Below, one piece after another: positions 1 through 10,813 of a DNA stretch of 64,000 nt. Position numbers and translations under genes: made by a program. Within the stretch, counting starts at the first letter, position 1. The number at the start of each line of letters is the position of its first letter. The notes beneath the pieces are model-generated. The model did no database searches. It worked only from the letters and a program-made list of their open reading frames with translations, and was not told where the DNA came from. Source of the DNA: CAZOGW01 sp964579415 (lineage in GTDB: Bacteria; Actinomycetota; Acidimicrobiia; Spongiisociales; UBA5794); NCBI GenBank assembly GCA_964579415.1, contig CAZOGW010000001.1, positions 1 to 64,000 on the forward strand, written 5' to 3'.

Positions 1-161
1 CCTGCGAGGACTTGCGGCACGGCTTCGGTGAAGCAGCGCCACGCGATCCCCGGCTCCCCCTCCGTCAGCCCTCCGCCCAGCCTCCGTCTCGACTTGCGCG
101 TATCTTCGAGCCTTGCGGGCACTCCCTATCCCCTGTCGCGCATCAGGAAAGAGAGAGTCCG

Positions 162-1247
162 ATGAAGAAGTTCGCCTTTCTGGTCCACCCCCGGGCCGAG
201 GTAGCCCGGGACATGAGCCGCATCTGGGGACCGCTGGGCCTGGTGCCCGAGGTGGCCTACGGCTGGGGACTGCGCCGCCTGCCGGTACCCCCGGTGGTCC
301 TGGGCACCGTCAGCCACAAGGACGGCGGGATCGACGACGCCGGCGACCCGCTTGGCTGGATCGTCGTGGTCCCGGTGGGGGCGCGACAACTCCTCACCGC
401 GCCGCGGCGCTGGGCCCTCGCCAAGATCGAAGAGGCTGTCGACAAGGCGGAGCGCCTCGGCGCCGAGGTGGTCGGCCTGGGCGCCCTCACCGCCTCCGTA
501 ACAGGCGGCGGCAAGCTGCTCCGGGAACGCCCCGGCGTCACCATCACCAACGGTAACGCCTTCACCGCCCAGCTCACCCATGAAGCCATCGAGCGCCTCC
601 TCCCCATGACCGGCCGGACCAACCCCCACATCGCCTTCGTGGGCGCCACCGGGAGCGTGGGGAACTGCGTCGTCAACCTGGCCGCCGAGGCCGGGCTCGC
701 CGGCGAGGTCACGCTGGTGGCACGCCACCCCGGCCGCCTGGAGAAGCTGGCCGCTGCCGTGCGCACCACGTCGCCGCACACGGCGGTGCACGTCTCCACC
801 GACATGGCCGCCGTCCGCCAGGCCGACCTGGTGGTGCTGCTCACCAGCGCCGCCGAGGCCGTCCTGCGAGCCGAGCATCTAGGACCTGGCGCCATCGTCC
901 TCGACGACACCCAGCCCCGCAACACCGACCCGTCCCTGGCCGAGCAGCGCCCCGACGTGCTCATCGTCGACGGCGGCATGGCACGGGTCGACGGGCTCGA
1001 CATCCGGGCCAACATCGGCGACATCCCCGACGGCTACGCCTACGCCTGCCTGTGCGAGACGATGCTGCTGGCCCTCGACGGGCATCAGGGGCAGGGCGGG
1101 ATCGGCCACCCCACGGTCGAGCAAGCCCACCACATGCAGAGCCTCGCCGAGCGCTACCGCCACCTCGGGTTCTCCCTGGGCGACTTCGTCTCCTTCGGCC
1201 GCCCCATCTCCGTGCCCACCTTGCCGGTTCTCGAGCTGGCCTCCTGA
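162..1247 (+). CDS. Acyl-ACP reductase-like NAD(P)-binding protein
   Basis: 361 residues from the ATG at 162, preceded by a purine-rich ribosome site (aggaaagagag). The open frame runs further upstream to 12, but that part looks non-conserved. The central Rossmann signature GATGSVG lies near residues 161-167. The C-terminal motif YACLCETMLL lines up with the FACFAEAMLL region of cyanobacterial long-chain acyl-ACP reductase, including the catalytic cysteine (C296 here). The N-terminal ALGGFTS-like block is also recognisable (GLGALTAS). Members of that family reduce acyl-ACP or acyl-CoA to fatty aldehyde. No aldehyde-deformylating oxygenase is in the window, so hydrocarbon production is not implied. 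A general saccharopine/shikimate-dehydrogenase-like enzyme is the alternative. The next gene starts one base after its stop codon, suggesting co-transcription. Confidence 0.62.
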   Translation: MKKFAFLVHPRAEVARDMSRIWGPLGLVPEVAYGWGLRRLPVPPVVLGTVSHKDGGIDDAGDPLGWIVVVPVGARQLLTAPRRWALAKIEEAVDKAERLGAEVVGLGALTASVTGGGKLLRERPGVTITNGNAFTAQLTHEAIERLLPMTGRTNPHIAFVGATGSVGNCVVNLAAEAGLAGEVTLVARHPGRLEKLAAAVRTTSPHTAVHVSTDMAAVRQADLVVLLTSAAEAVLRAEHLGPGAIVLDDTQPRNTDPSLAEQRPDVLIVDGGMARVDGLDIRANIGDIPDGYAYACLCETMLLALDGHQGQGGIGHPTVEQAHHMQSLAERYRHLGFSLGDFVSFGRPISVPTLPVLELAS

Positions 1248-1248
1248 C

Positions 1249-2574
1249 ATGGCCGCACTCTCCGAGGCACCCGCCTCTTCCCCCACCGAGATCGTCGTCG
1301 TCGGCGGCGGCTACACCGCCCTGTGGGGCTACCGCTCCATGGCGCGCCGCCTGCGCCGGCGCGTTGCCTCCGGCGAGGTGCGTATCACCGTGGTTTCGGC
1401 GAGCCGGTACCACGGCTTCCACGGATGGACCGGCGAGGTTCTCGGCGGTCTGGTCCGCTACCAGCGCACCCGTACCCCGCTCCCCGCCATCTTGCCCCGC
1501 GCCCGGGTGATCCACGGACGGGCGGCCGCGGCCGACCTGAGGACGAAGACCGTCACCGTGGAGGTCGGGACCGCCACCATCACGCTGCCCTACGACCACC
1601 TCCTCATCGGCGTCGGGTCGGCCGATGCCACCGACGCCATCCCGGGCCTCTCCGAGCACGGCTGGAGGGTGAAAGGCGACGAGGACCTCCTCGCCACCAA
1701 GTCGCACCTCGACTCCGTCATCGCCGACGCAGCCGCCACCGGGGACCGGAAGGAGAGGGAGCGCCTGCTGTCGGTGGTGGTGGCCGGCGGCGGTTTCGCC
1801 GGGACGGAGATGGCGGCGGCCATCGCCGAGCGCCTCAACCGCGCCGCCGCCCGCGACCCGCGGTTGGCAGGGACTCGGCCTCGTGTCACCCTGGTCCACG
1901 GCGGCTCCGAGATCCTCCCCGAGATGCGGCCCCGGTTCGGCCGCTTTGCCGACTACGCGGTGCGGCAACTGGACCACCACGGTGTCGAGGTACGGCTCGG
2001 CACCCGCCTCACCGCGGTCACCCCCGAAGGCGCCGTGGTGTCCGGCGGCGTGCGCATCCCCGCCGCCACCGTGCTCTCCACCGTCGGCCAGCGGATCCTC
2101 CCGCTGCCCGGGACCGAGTCGCTGCAGCGCCAGCCGGACGGGCGCATCGTCGCCGATGCATGGCTGCGCACCTCCCACCCCGGGGCTTGGGCCGGTGGCG
2201 ACGTCGCCGCGGTGCCCCACGTCATGTCGGGGAAGCCGTGCCCGCCGAACGCACTGTGGGCCATAAAGCACGGCATCCGCGTCGGCGACAACATCGCCCG
2301 CTCTCTCCAGGGCCGGAACCTGCGCAAGTTCCGCTTCCTCGGGCTGGGCACCGCGGCCAGTTTCGGCGTCGGCCGTGGCGCCGGCGAGCTGTACGGCATC
2401 CAACTCACCGGCTGGGTGGGCTGGATGACCCGGTGGGCCTTCTTCCACTGGTTCATGCCGTCCCGCCGCATGGCCCTGTGCACCATCGCCGACTGGCTCG
2501 CTCTCCCCTTCCGGGGAAGGTTTGAAGGGGTTGGCGCGGTGGTGTCGGAGGAGCGAGAACCCGCGGCCGCGTGA
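1249..2574 (+). CDS. Type II NADH dehydrogenase / FAD-dependent pyridine nucleotide oxidoreductase
   Basis: 441 residues. An N-terminal FAD-binding dinucleotide fold (VVVGGGYTALWG, about residues 13-24) is followed by a second NAD(P)H-binding fold (VVVAGGGFAGTEMA, about residue 175). A third motif, TSHPGAWAGGDVAAVP, is the typical ATG-region aspartate that contacts FAD. The C-terminal 60 residues are amphipathic and aromatic (LTGWVGWMTRWAFFHWF), as in NDH-2 proteins that bind the cytoplasmic face of the membrane. The expected role is non-proton-pumping electron transfer from NADH to quinone. It starts one base after the upstream stop. Other flavin disulfide-reductase-like enzymes cannot be excluded. 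Confidence 0.78.
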   Translation: MAALSEAPASSPTEIVVVGGGYTALWGYRSMARRLRRRVASGEVRITVVSASRYHGFHGWTGEVLGGLVRYQRTRTPLPAILPRARVIHGRAAAADLRTKTVTVEVGTATITLPYDHLLIGVGSADATDAIPGLSEHGWRVKGDEDLLATKSHLDSVIADAAATGDRKERERLLSVVVAGGGFAGTEMAAAIAERLNRAAARDPRLAGTRPRVTLVHGGSEILPEMRPRFGRFADYAVRQLDHHGVEVRLGTRLTAVTPEGAVVSGGVRIPAATVLSTVGQRILPLPGTESLQRQPDGRIVADAWLRTSHPGAWAGGDVAAVPHVMSGKPCPPNALWAIKHGIRVGDNIARSLQGRNLRKFRFLGLGTAASFGVGRGAGELYGIQLTGWVGWMTRWAFFHWFMPSRRMALCTIADWLALPFRGRFEGVGAVVSEEREPAAA

Positions 2575-2610
2575 GGAACCGGTGCCTGGATGGAGGGCGT
2601 CCCGCCAGGC

Positions 2611-2640
2611 GTAGTACGTAGTACGTAGTACGTAGTACGT
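2611..2640. repeat. Heptanucleotide array GTAGTAC x4
   Basis: Four perfect tandem copies of GTAGTAC plus two bases, lying between two genes on the same strand. The array ends 24 bases before the M20 peptidase start, just upstream of a probable -10 box at 2651-2656, so it may overlap the -35 region. It belongs to the window-wide family of GTACNNN arrays. Confidence 0.9.
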
Positions 2641-2650
2641 GCTCTTCGTG

Positions 2651-2656
2651 TAGCCT
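2651..2656 (+). promoter_or_regulatory. Probable -10 box (TAGCCT) for a leaderless transcript
   Basis: A TANNNT hexamer ends 8 bases before the ATG at 2665 and no Shine-Dalgarno sequence is visible. This is the spacing expected if transcription starts at the start codon. No clear -35 is seen. Prediction from pattern only. Confidence 0.4.
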
Positions 2657-2664
2657 CCCGTGCC

Positions 2665-4005
2665 ATGCATAAAGACCTGATCTCGGCCGTCGACGACCTC
2701 TTCCGCGACCTGGTGGGTGACCTCAAAGAACACGCCCGCATCCCCTCGGTGAGCGCCGACGGGTTCGACCCGGTGTGGGTTCGCCGCTCGGCGGAAATGA
2801 CCTCAGGGTTCATGCGCCAGGCCGGATTCGACGACGTGCAGCTGCTCGAGGCCGAAGGGGCTCACCCTGCCGTGTTCGGGCAGATCGAAGGGCCCCCGGG
2901 AGCGCCCACGGTGCTGCTCTACGCCCACCACGACGTACAGCCACCGGGACCGGACGAGATCTGGACCACTCCCGCCTTCGACCCCACCGAGCGCGACGGG
3001 CGCCTCTACGGGCGGGGCACCTCCGACGACAAGGCCGGGATCGCCATACACCTCGGCGCGGTCCGCGCCCACCACGGCAAGCCACCGGTGACGGTGAAGA
3101 TGTTCGTCGAGGGCGAGGAGGAGATCGGCTCGCTCCACCTGGGCCGGTTCCTGGCCGAGTACCGCGACCTGCTCGCCGCCGATGTCTTCGTCATCGCCGA
3201 CTCGGGGAACTGGCGGGTGGGCACCCCGGCGCTCACCACCTCCCTGCGGGGCCTGGTCGACTGCGTCGTCGAGGTACGCACCCTGGAGCGGGGCGTCCAC
3301 AGCGGTCAGTTCGGCGGCGCCTTCCCGGACGCTCTCACCACGCTGTGCCGGGTGCTGGCGACCCTGCACCACGACGACGGCACCGTCGCCGTCGCCGGTC
3401 TGGTCTCTTACGACACCGACCCGCTCGACCTCACCGAGAAGGAACTGCGCGAGCAGGCGGGCGCCCTCCCCGGCGTCCACCTCATCGGCGAGGGTTCCAT
3501 CACCGCCCGCACCTGGACCATGCCGGCGATCTCGGTGCTCGCCGTCGACGCCCCGGCGGTGAGCCACGCCATCAACCAACTCCTCCCCTCCGCCCGGGCC
3601 AAGGTGAGCCTGCGCCTCGCACCGGGACAGGATCCGGCGGCGGCGACGGCGCTGCTCAAAGCCCACCTGGAGGCCAACGTTCCCTGGGGTGGCGAGGTGA
3701 CGGTCACTCCCGGCGCCGCCGGCGAAGCGATCGCGCTCGGCACCGAGGGACATGCCTACGACGTGTGGCGGGAGGCGTTCCGCGAGGCCTGGAGCGCCGA
3801 GCCCGTCGAGATGGGCGTCGGCGGGTCCATCCCCTTCGTCGCCGAGTTCCGCGACGCCTTCCCCGAAGCCTCCATCCTCCTCACCGGCGTCGCCGACCCC
3901 ACCAGCCAGGCTCACGGCCCCGACGAGAGCCTCGATCTCGAAGAGCTGCGCAAGGGCACGATCGCGGAAGCCGTGGCCCTACGTCTTCTCGGAGCTGATA
4001 TTTAG
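2665..4005 (+). CDS. M20 family metallopeptidase (dipeptidase)
   Basis: 446 residues, normal length for M20 dipeptidases. Zinc-binding motifs are intact: YAHHDVQPPG (about residues 88-97), GRGTSDDKAG with the bridging aspartate, and VEGEEEIGS (about residue 149) with the catalytic and metal-binding glutamates. The lid/dimerisation domain lies in the middle third and a final histidine motif (SQAHGPDES) is present near the end. It should hydrolyse dipeptides or small amide substrates in the cytoplasm; the exact substrate is unknown. It is convergent with valS, and a heptamer hairpin begins 11 bases after the stop. Confidence 0.88.
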   Translation: MHKDLISAVDDLFRDLVGDLKEHARIPSVSADGFDPVWVRRSAEMTSGFMRQAGFDDVQLLEAEGAHPAVFGQIEGPPGAPTVLLYAHHDVQPPGPDEIWTTPAFDPTERDGRLYGRGTSDDKAGIAIHLGAVRAHHGKPPVTVKMFVEGEEEIGSLHLGRFLAEYRDLLAADVFVIADSGNWRVGTPALTTSLRGLVDCVVEVRTLERGVHSGQFGGAFPDALTTLCRVLATLHHDDGTVAVAGLVSYDTDPLDLTEKELREQAGALPGVHLIGEGSITARTWTMPAISVLAVDAPAVSHAINQLLPSARAKVSLRLAPGQDPAAATALLKAHLEANVPWGGEVTVTPGAAGEAIALGTEGHAYDVWREAFREAWSAEPVEMGVGGSIPFVAEFRDAFPEASILLTGVADPTSQAHGPDESLDLEELRKGTIAEAVALRLLGADI

Positions 4006-4016
4006 CATTGGCGTGA

Positions 4017-4086
4017 GGGGTACTTGGTACTTGGTACTTGGTACTTGGTAGTCGCAGTACCAAGTACCAAGTACTAAGTACTCCCC
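4017..4086. repeat. Nine-unit heptamer element forming a long hairpin (bidirectional terminator candidate)
   Basis: From 4019 to 4081 there are nine consecutive heptamers in strict register: GGTACTT x4, then GGTAGTC, GCAGTAC, CAAGTAC x2 and TAAGTAC. The left half (4017-4050) pairs with the right half (4058-4086) around the loop GTCGCAG at 4051-4057, giving a stem of more than 25 base pairs. It sits between the convergent M20 peptidase and valS genes, and the valS stop codon lies inside it. A closely similar nine-unit element is at 34638-34709. Confidence 0.88.
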
Positions 4087-6608
4087 ATGTCCACCGACAC
4101 CTTGAACTCCGCGGCAGCGGCGACTTGAAGCCTTTTCGCGTTCCCGGCTGTGGCAAGGTCCGCCGCCACCGACTCCACCAGCGGGACCTGGTCCTCGGGG
4201 ACGGCGACGGCGACCATTGCGACAGGGGCGCGCATGGAGAGCTTGGCGTCGGTCTTGGCTTTGCGGACGGCGGCGAGGACGGCGGCGGCGAGGTCGGTGA
4301 GGACAACGTCGGCGCCGGGGTCCTGGCGCAGTGCCGCCGCCGAGGGCCAGGGGGCGCGGTGGACCGAGCCATGCTGCCACCAGGACCACACCTCTTCGGT
4401 GACGAAGGGGAGGAACGGGGCGAAGAGGCGCAGGAACGTCGCCAACGCCGACGCCAGGGCGGCGTGCGCCGATGCGGCCGGCTGACCCTCGCCGTAGGCG
4501 CGGCCTTTCACCAGCTCGACGTAGTTGTCGGTCCACCACCAGAACTCGGTCTCGGCGTGCGTCAGCGCCGCGGCGTAGTCGAGCCGGTCGAAGCTCTCGG
4601 TACAGCGGTCGATGACGGCGGCGAGGCGGGCCAGGTAGGCGACGTCGACCGGCTCGGTGACAGGAGCCTGGACGGCCTCGGGGTGGGCGAAGCCGAGAGT
4701 AAAGCGGGAGGCGTTGAGGATCTTTAGCGCGAGGCGCCGTCCCACCTTCATCTGACCCTCGTCGAAGGCGGTGTCGGTGCCGGGCCGGCCGCTCGCCGCC
4801 CAGTAGCGGACGCCGTCGGAGCCGTGCGCCTCCAGCAGGCCCATCGGCGTGACCACGTTGCCCTTCGACTTCGACATCTTCTTGCGCTCCGGGTCGACGA
4901 TCCAACCCGAGATCGCCGCCGTCTTCCACGGCAGCGTGCCGTGCTCCAGATGGGCGCGCACCACGGAGGAGAACAGCCAGGTGCGGATGATCTCGTGGGC
5001 CTGGGGGCGCAGGTCCATGGGGAAGGTGCGGGCGAAAAGGTCCTGGTCCTCCTCCCACCCGCATACGATCTGCGGCGAGAGCGACGAGGTGGCCCACGTG
5101 TCGAGGATGTCGGGGTCGCCGGCGAACCCGCCGGGCACGCCGCGCTGCGACTCGTCGTACCCCGGCGGGGGCTGTGAGGCGGGATCGACGGGCAGGTCTG
5201 CCTCGTCGGGGACGATCGGCTCGTCCCACAGGGGCAGGCCGTCGCCGCCGAGGCGGTACCACACCGGGATAGGCACCCCGAAGAACCTCTGGCGGGACAC
5301 CACCCAGTCGCCGGTGAGGCCTTCCACCCAGTGCTGGTAGCGCACCTGCATGTAACCGGGGATCCACTCCAGCTCGGCGCCGCGGGCCAGCAGCGCCTGG
5401 CGCAAGGCCGGGTCGCGGCCGCCGTTGCGGAGGTACCACTGGCGGCTGGACACGATCTCCAGCGGGCGGTCCCCCTTCTCGTAGAACTTGACCGCATGCG
5501 TGATCGGCTGCGGCTCCCCCACCAGGTCGCCGCTGCCGGCGAGGAGGGTGACGACGGCCCGCCGGGCGGCGTTGACGGTGGCGCCGGCGATCTCGCCGTA
5601 GCGCTCCCGGCCCTGGGGGTCGGTGATCCAGGGCGGCACCTCGGCGGCGAGGCGGCCGTTGCGCTGGACGACGACGCGGGCGGGCAGGTCGAGCTCCCGC
5701 CACCAGGTGACGTCGTTCATGTCGCCGAAGGTGCACACCATGGCGATGCCGGTGCCCTTGTCGGGGACGGCCAGGGGGTGGGCGACGACCGGCACCTCGA
5801 CGTCGAACAGCGGCGAGCGCACCGTGGTCCCCACCCGCGATGTGTACCGCGAGTCGTCGGGGTGGGCCACCAGGGCGACACAGGAGGCGATGAGCTCGGG
5901 TCGGGTGGTCTCGATCTCGACCGGGCCGTCGGCGGCGTGGAAGGTGACCCGGTGCAGTGCCCCGGGACGCTCCCGGTCCTCCAGTTCGGCCTGGGCGACC
6001 GCGGTGCCGAAGTCGATGTCCCACAGCACCGGGGCCTCCTGCTGGTAGGCCTCACCCCGAGCCAGGTTGCGCAGGAAGCCTCGCTGGGCGGTGCGGCGGG
6101 ACCGGTCGCCGATGGTGGCGTAGCCGTGCGTCCAGTCGAACGACAGCCCGACATGGCGCCACAGCTCCTCGTAGACCTTCTCGTCCTCGACGGTGAGCCC
6201 GATGCACATCTCGATGAAGTTGCGCCGGGACACGGCCTGCGGCGGGTCGAAGGGCTGCTCGGGCGCGACCAGGGCGGGGTCGTAGGGCAATGACGGGTCG
6301 CAGCGCACCCCGTAGTAGTTCTGCACCCGCCGCTCGGTGGGAAGCCCGTTGTCGTCCCACCCGATCGGGTAGAACACCTCCCGACCCCGCATCCTCATGT
6401 AGCGGGCGACGATGTCGGTGTGCACGTACGAGAACACATGTCCCACATGCAGCGACCCGCTCACCGTCGGCGGCGGCGTGTCGATGCTGTAGACCTCGTG
6501 GCGTGGACGGCTCCGGTCGAACCGGTAGACGCCCCCCTCCTCCCAAGCGGCGGCCCACCTCGCCTCCAACCCCTCCAGGGCCGGCTTCTCCGGGACGTTC
6601 AGCGCCAT
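4074..6608 (-). CDS. valS: Valyl-tRNA synthetase
   Basis: 844 residues from the ATG at 6608 (MALNVPEKP). The class I HIGH-type motif is HVGHV at about residue 52 and the KMSKS loop is KKMSKSKGN at about residue 576. Between them lie the CP1 editing domain (ETTRPEL) and the WDDNGLPTERR element of the valine/isoleucine/leucine group. It charges tRNA-Val in the cytoplasm. The 844-residue length is near the short form of the family, with a reduced C-terminal coiled-coil arm. The last codons (M-G-S-T-stop) run into the GTAC heptamer hairpin, so the TAG stop is part of that repeat. It is divergent from lon. Confidence 0.93.
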   Translation of the reverse strand: MALNVPEKPALEGLEARWAAAWEEGGVYRFDRSRPRHEVYSIDTPPPTVSGSLHVGHVFSYVHTDIVARYMRMRGREVFYPIGWDDNGLPTERRVQNYYGVRCDPSLPYDPALVAPEQPFDPPQAVSRRNFIEMCIGLTVEDEKVYEELWRHVGLSFDWTHGYATIGDRSRRTAQRGFLRNLARGEAYQQEAPVLWDIDFGTAVAQAELEDRERPGALHRVTFHAADGPVEIETTRPELIASCVALVAHPDDSRYTSRVGTTVRSPLFDVEVPVVAHPLAVPDKGTGIAMVCTFGDMNDVTWWRELDLPARVVVQRNGRLAAEVPPWITDPQGRERYGEIAGATVNAARRAVVTLLAGSGDLVGEPQPITHAVKFYEKGDRPLEIVSSRQWYLRNGGRDPALRQALLARGAELEWIPGYMQVRYQHWVEGLTGDWVVSRQRFFGVPIPVWYRLGGDGLPLWDEPIVPDEADLPVDPASQPPPGYDESQRGVPGGFAGDPDILDTWATSSLSPQIVCGWEEDQDLFARTFPMDLRPQAHEIIRTWLFSSVVRAHLEHGTLPWKTAAISGWIVDPERKKMSKSKGNVVTPMGLLEAHGSDGVRYWAASGRPGTDTAFDEGQMKVGRRLALKILNASRFTLGFAHPEAVQAPVTEPVDVAYLARLAAVIDRCTESFDRLDYAAALTHAETEFWWWTDNYVELVKGRAYGEGQPAASAHAALASALATFLRLFAPFLPFVTEEVWSWWQHGSVHRAPWPSAAALRQDPGADVVLTDLAAAVLAAVRKAKTDAKLSMRAPVAMVAVAVPEDQVPLVESVAADLATAGNAKRLQVAAAAEFKVSVDMGST

Positions 6609-6653
6609 GACGCAGCGAGGGTACCGCAGGAAGCCCCGTCCGGTTCTCGCACC

Positions 6654-6681
6654 TGGTGCCAACCACCAAGCACTAAGTACC
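6654..6681. repeat. Degenerate heptamer array
   Basis: Four units in register (TGGTGCC, AACCACC, AAGCACT, AAGTACC) followed by TCC. The sequence closely resembles the right arm of the element at 34638-34709. It lies between the divergent valS and lon genes, so it cannot be a simple terminator there. Confidence 0.6.
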
Positions 6682-6799
6682 TCCTCTGCAGATGATCTGA
6701 GCGACGCACGCTAAAGTTTCTCGGAACCCGCGGGAATAGCCACTACCCTCCCACACTTGAACTCCCTGCGAAGTTCCTGACGAACCGAAAGGACATCCG

Positions 6800-9100
<2,301 letters not shown>

Positions 9101-9122
9101 CGGCGAGCCCCGCTTCCAGAAC

Positions 9123-9146
9123 CGTACTACGTACTACGTACTACGT
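9123..9146. repeat. Heptanucleotide array CGTACTA x3
   Basis: Three perfect tandem CGTACTA units plus CGT, 22 bases after the lon stop codon, at the convergent junction with the ThuA-domain gene. A separate GC-rich hairpin and a second heptamer array follow. Confidence 0.85.
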
Positions 9147-9158
9147 GAAGAGGGGCGT

Positions 9159-9191
9159 CCGGTACCTGGCTGACGCCTGGCCAGGTACCGG
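9159..9191. terminator. Hairpin at the lon / ThuA convergent junction
   Basis: A perfect 11-base inverted repeat, CCGGTACCTGG at 9159-9169 and CCAGGTACCGG at 9181-9191, with an 11-base loop. It has no long T-run, which is common for high-GC actinobacterial terminators, and could serve both convergent genes. Confidence 0.55.
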
Positions 9192-9217
9192 ATACTGGCT
9201 ACTGGATACTGGATGCC
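9190..9217. repeat. Heptanucleotide array GGATACT-type
   Basis: Four units in register: GGATACT, GGCTACT, GGATACT, GGATGCC. They end five bases before the stop codon of the ThuA-domain gene (on the minus strand). This is a diverged member of the same 7-base family, with TAC kept at one fixed phase. Confidence 0.65.
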
Positions 9218-9221
9218 GTGA

Positions 9222-10631
9222 TCACGCGCACGTGAGCGCAGCCGCCAGATCGTTCGCCAATGCCGTGAGTTGGGCCGCGGTGTCCGCCGGCAACGGATCG
9301 GGGCGCTGGTTGGCCAGGGCGTCGACCTCCGCCACGAAGGCGGCAACGGCTGCGCAGGAGTTGGCGGGCTGGAAGTCGGCGATCTCGCGGACGATACGGT
9401 CGAAAGCCGGCACCAGCTCATCGATGTCCGCTACCGCCGCACCCAGCGCCTCCCTGGCGGCAGCCACCTCTTCCGGATCTCCCGGGAAGGCGGCCTCGAC
9501 GAGACCCTGCTGCCACTCCACCAGGTCGTCGATCTTGCTCGCCACCGCAGCCCTGGTGTCGACATCGCGGATGGTGCTCCGCGCCAATGAAGCCGCCGAC
9601 GCGAGCAGGCGGGCCGAGTCACGGTGGTCGCCGGCGTCGGAGCTGGCCTCGGCCGCGTCCAGGATCGGCTCGATACGGGCCGCCGCCTCCTGCTCGGTGC
9701 GGTCCCCGCCGGTGAGCCCGCCGACGATGCCTCCCACCTCGTAGAAGGTGGCGCAGTCGCCGCCGCCGTCCACGATCCCCGCAGACCATTCGATGCCGGC
9801 CAGCAGGTGTTCGAGGTAGGCGGCGTCCTGGGTGAACGACTCGTTGGTGTGCCCCGCCGCGGTGTACCAGGAGCGCCCCCCCTCGAAGTTGTGGCACCAG
9901 GCGATGGGATGATCGGCGCCCATCGCCCCGCTGCCGGGCCCGGCGCCGCTATAGGACGTCTCGTCCAGGTTGAGCAGCACCCGAACCACCGGGCGCGGGC
10001 TGACGAAGAAGTTGTACCACTCGTCGAAACGGCGCCACCGCTCCGGCAGGAACTCCGTGGAGGGGTGGGTCGGATCCTCCACCACCTCGTCGGCGAACTG
10101 GTTGGCCGGGTGGTTGCGGAACCGTGCCCCACCGCCGGTGAGCTGCCCGTACCAGGGGACGGTGTGCATCGAGTCGGTGGCGGCGTGGATGCCGACAAAG
10201 CCGCCGCCGCCGCGGATATAGCCTTGCAGCGCCGCCAACTCGTCGGGGTTGAGCAGCGTCTGGCGCGTCGGGCTGAGGTTGTTGGTGTTGTCCACCGTCG
10301 ACACGAACACCAGCGTCGCGTACTGCGCCAGGCTCTCGGCAGTGGTGAACGGTGTGCTCGGCAACGTCCGGTCCGGCTGACCGGCAGAGTTGTAACCCGG
10401 CGTCCCGGTGACCTGGGGATCCCACACGTCCACGGTGAAGCCGTGCACGTCACCCAGCGCCATGATGGCGGTGGTGGCGGGCCGGATGCTGCCGTGACGG
10501 AAACCGCTGGTCTTGCCCACCACCAGCACCTTGTACGGTTCTTGTTCCTGTGCGTTCAGCGGGCCCAGCAGGGCCGTGAACAGCCCGACGGCCAGGGCCG
10601 CGATCATCAATCTACGAAGCCTGCGACTCAT
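9222..10631 (-). CDS. Secreted ThuA-domain protein
   Basis: 469 residues from the ATG at 10631 (MSRRLRRLMIAALAVGLFTA), which begins a clear signal peptide ending near LNAQ. Residues about 35-275 form a ThuA / glutamine-amidotransferase-like domain with the recognisable GGGFVGIHAATDS and the final GHTNESF..YLEHLLAGIEW region. The remaining 190 residues are predicted helical and carry two cysteines (CATF, SCAAV), with no family I recognise. ThuA-like proteins are linked to sugar or polysaccharide metabolism, but no enzyme activity can be inferred here. A promoter with an operator-like inverted repeat lies about 95 bases upstream. Confidence 0.72.
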   Translation of the reverse strand: MSRRLRRLMIAALAVGLFTALLGPLNAQEQEPYKVLVVGKTSGFRHGSIRPATTAIMALGDVHGFTVDVWDPQVTGTPGYNSAGQPDRTLPSTPFTTAESLAQYATLVFVSTVDNTNNLSPTRQTLLNPDELAALQGYIRGGGGFVGIHAATDSMHTVPWYGQLTGGGARFRNHPANQFADEVVEDPTHPSTEFLPERWRRFDEWYNFFVSPRPVVRVLLNLDETSYSGAGPGSGAMGADHPIAWCHNFEGGRSWYTAAGHTNESFTQDAAYLEHLLAGIEWSAGIVDGGGDCATFYEVGGIVGGLTGGDRTEQEAAARIEPILDAAEASSDAGDHRDSARLLASAASLARSTIRDVDTRAAVASKIDDLVEWQQGLVEAAFPGDPEEVAAAREALGAAVADIDELVPAFDRIVREIADFQPANSCAAVAAFVAEVDALANQRPDPLPADTAAQLTALANDLAAALTCA

Positions 10632-10727
10632 GGCACCCTCCCTGGTGCTGCGGCGCGTACGTTCGCCGGACCGGGAGCCAGATTGCCGATCCGGCACGAG
10701 TGAGAGGCGCGCAACCTTCCTCCCGGC

Positions 10728-10760
10728 CCCGAGCATACGACTCGGGCGTGCGACGATCAA
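10728..10760 (-). promoter_or_regulatory. Promoter with overlapping inverted repeat, upstream of the ThuA gene
   Basis: On the minus strand there is TTGATC (10755-10760), a 17-base spacer and TATGCT (10732-10737), a good match to sigma-70 boxes. The -10 box is overlapped by a perfect inverted repeat, CCCGAG at 10728-10733 and CTCGGG at 10741-10746 with a 7-base spacer. This arrangement suggests a repressor site. The leader would be about 95 bases. Confidence 0.55.
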
Positions 10761-10813
10761 CCAAAAGTATGGAGCGCGAAAGTCAAAAGCCGCACGGATA
10801 TTGCCGAACGCCG

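Noticed and set aside
961..2733. Long open frames on the strand opposite ndh and many similar antisense frames
   Set aside because: Very high GC removes stop codons from all frames; these lack domain similarity, ribosome sites and sensible composition.
4017..4086. CRISPR array or insertion-sequence end
   Set aside because: Units are 7 bases with no spacers, and no transposase or target duplication is nearby.
6696..6799. HspR (HAIR) or ClgR operator upstream of lon
   Set aside because: AGCG-N5-CGCT at 6700-6712 and GAACT-N8-AGTTC near 6760 are inverted repeats but do not match either consensus well enough.
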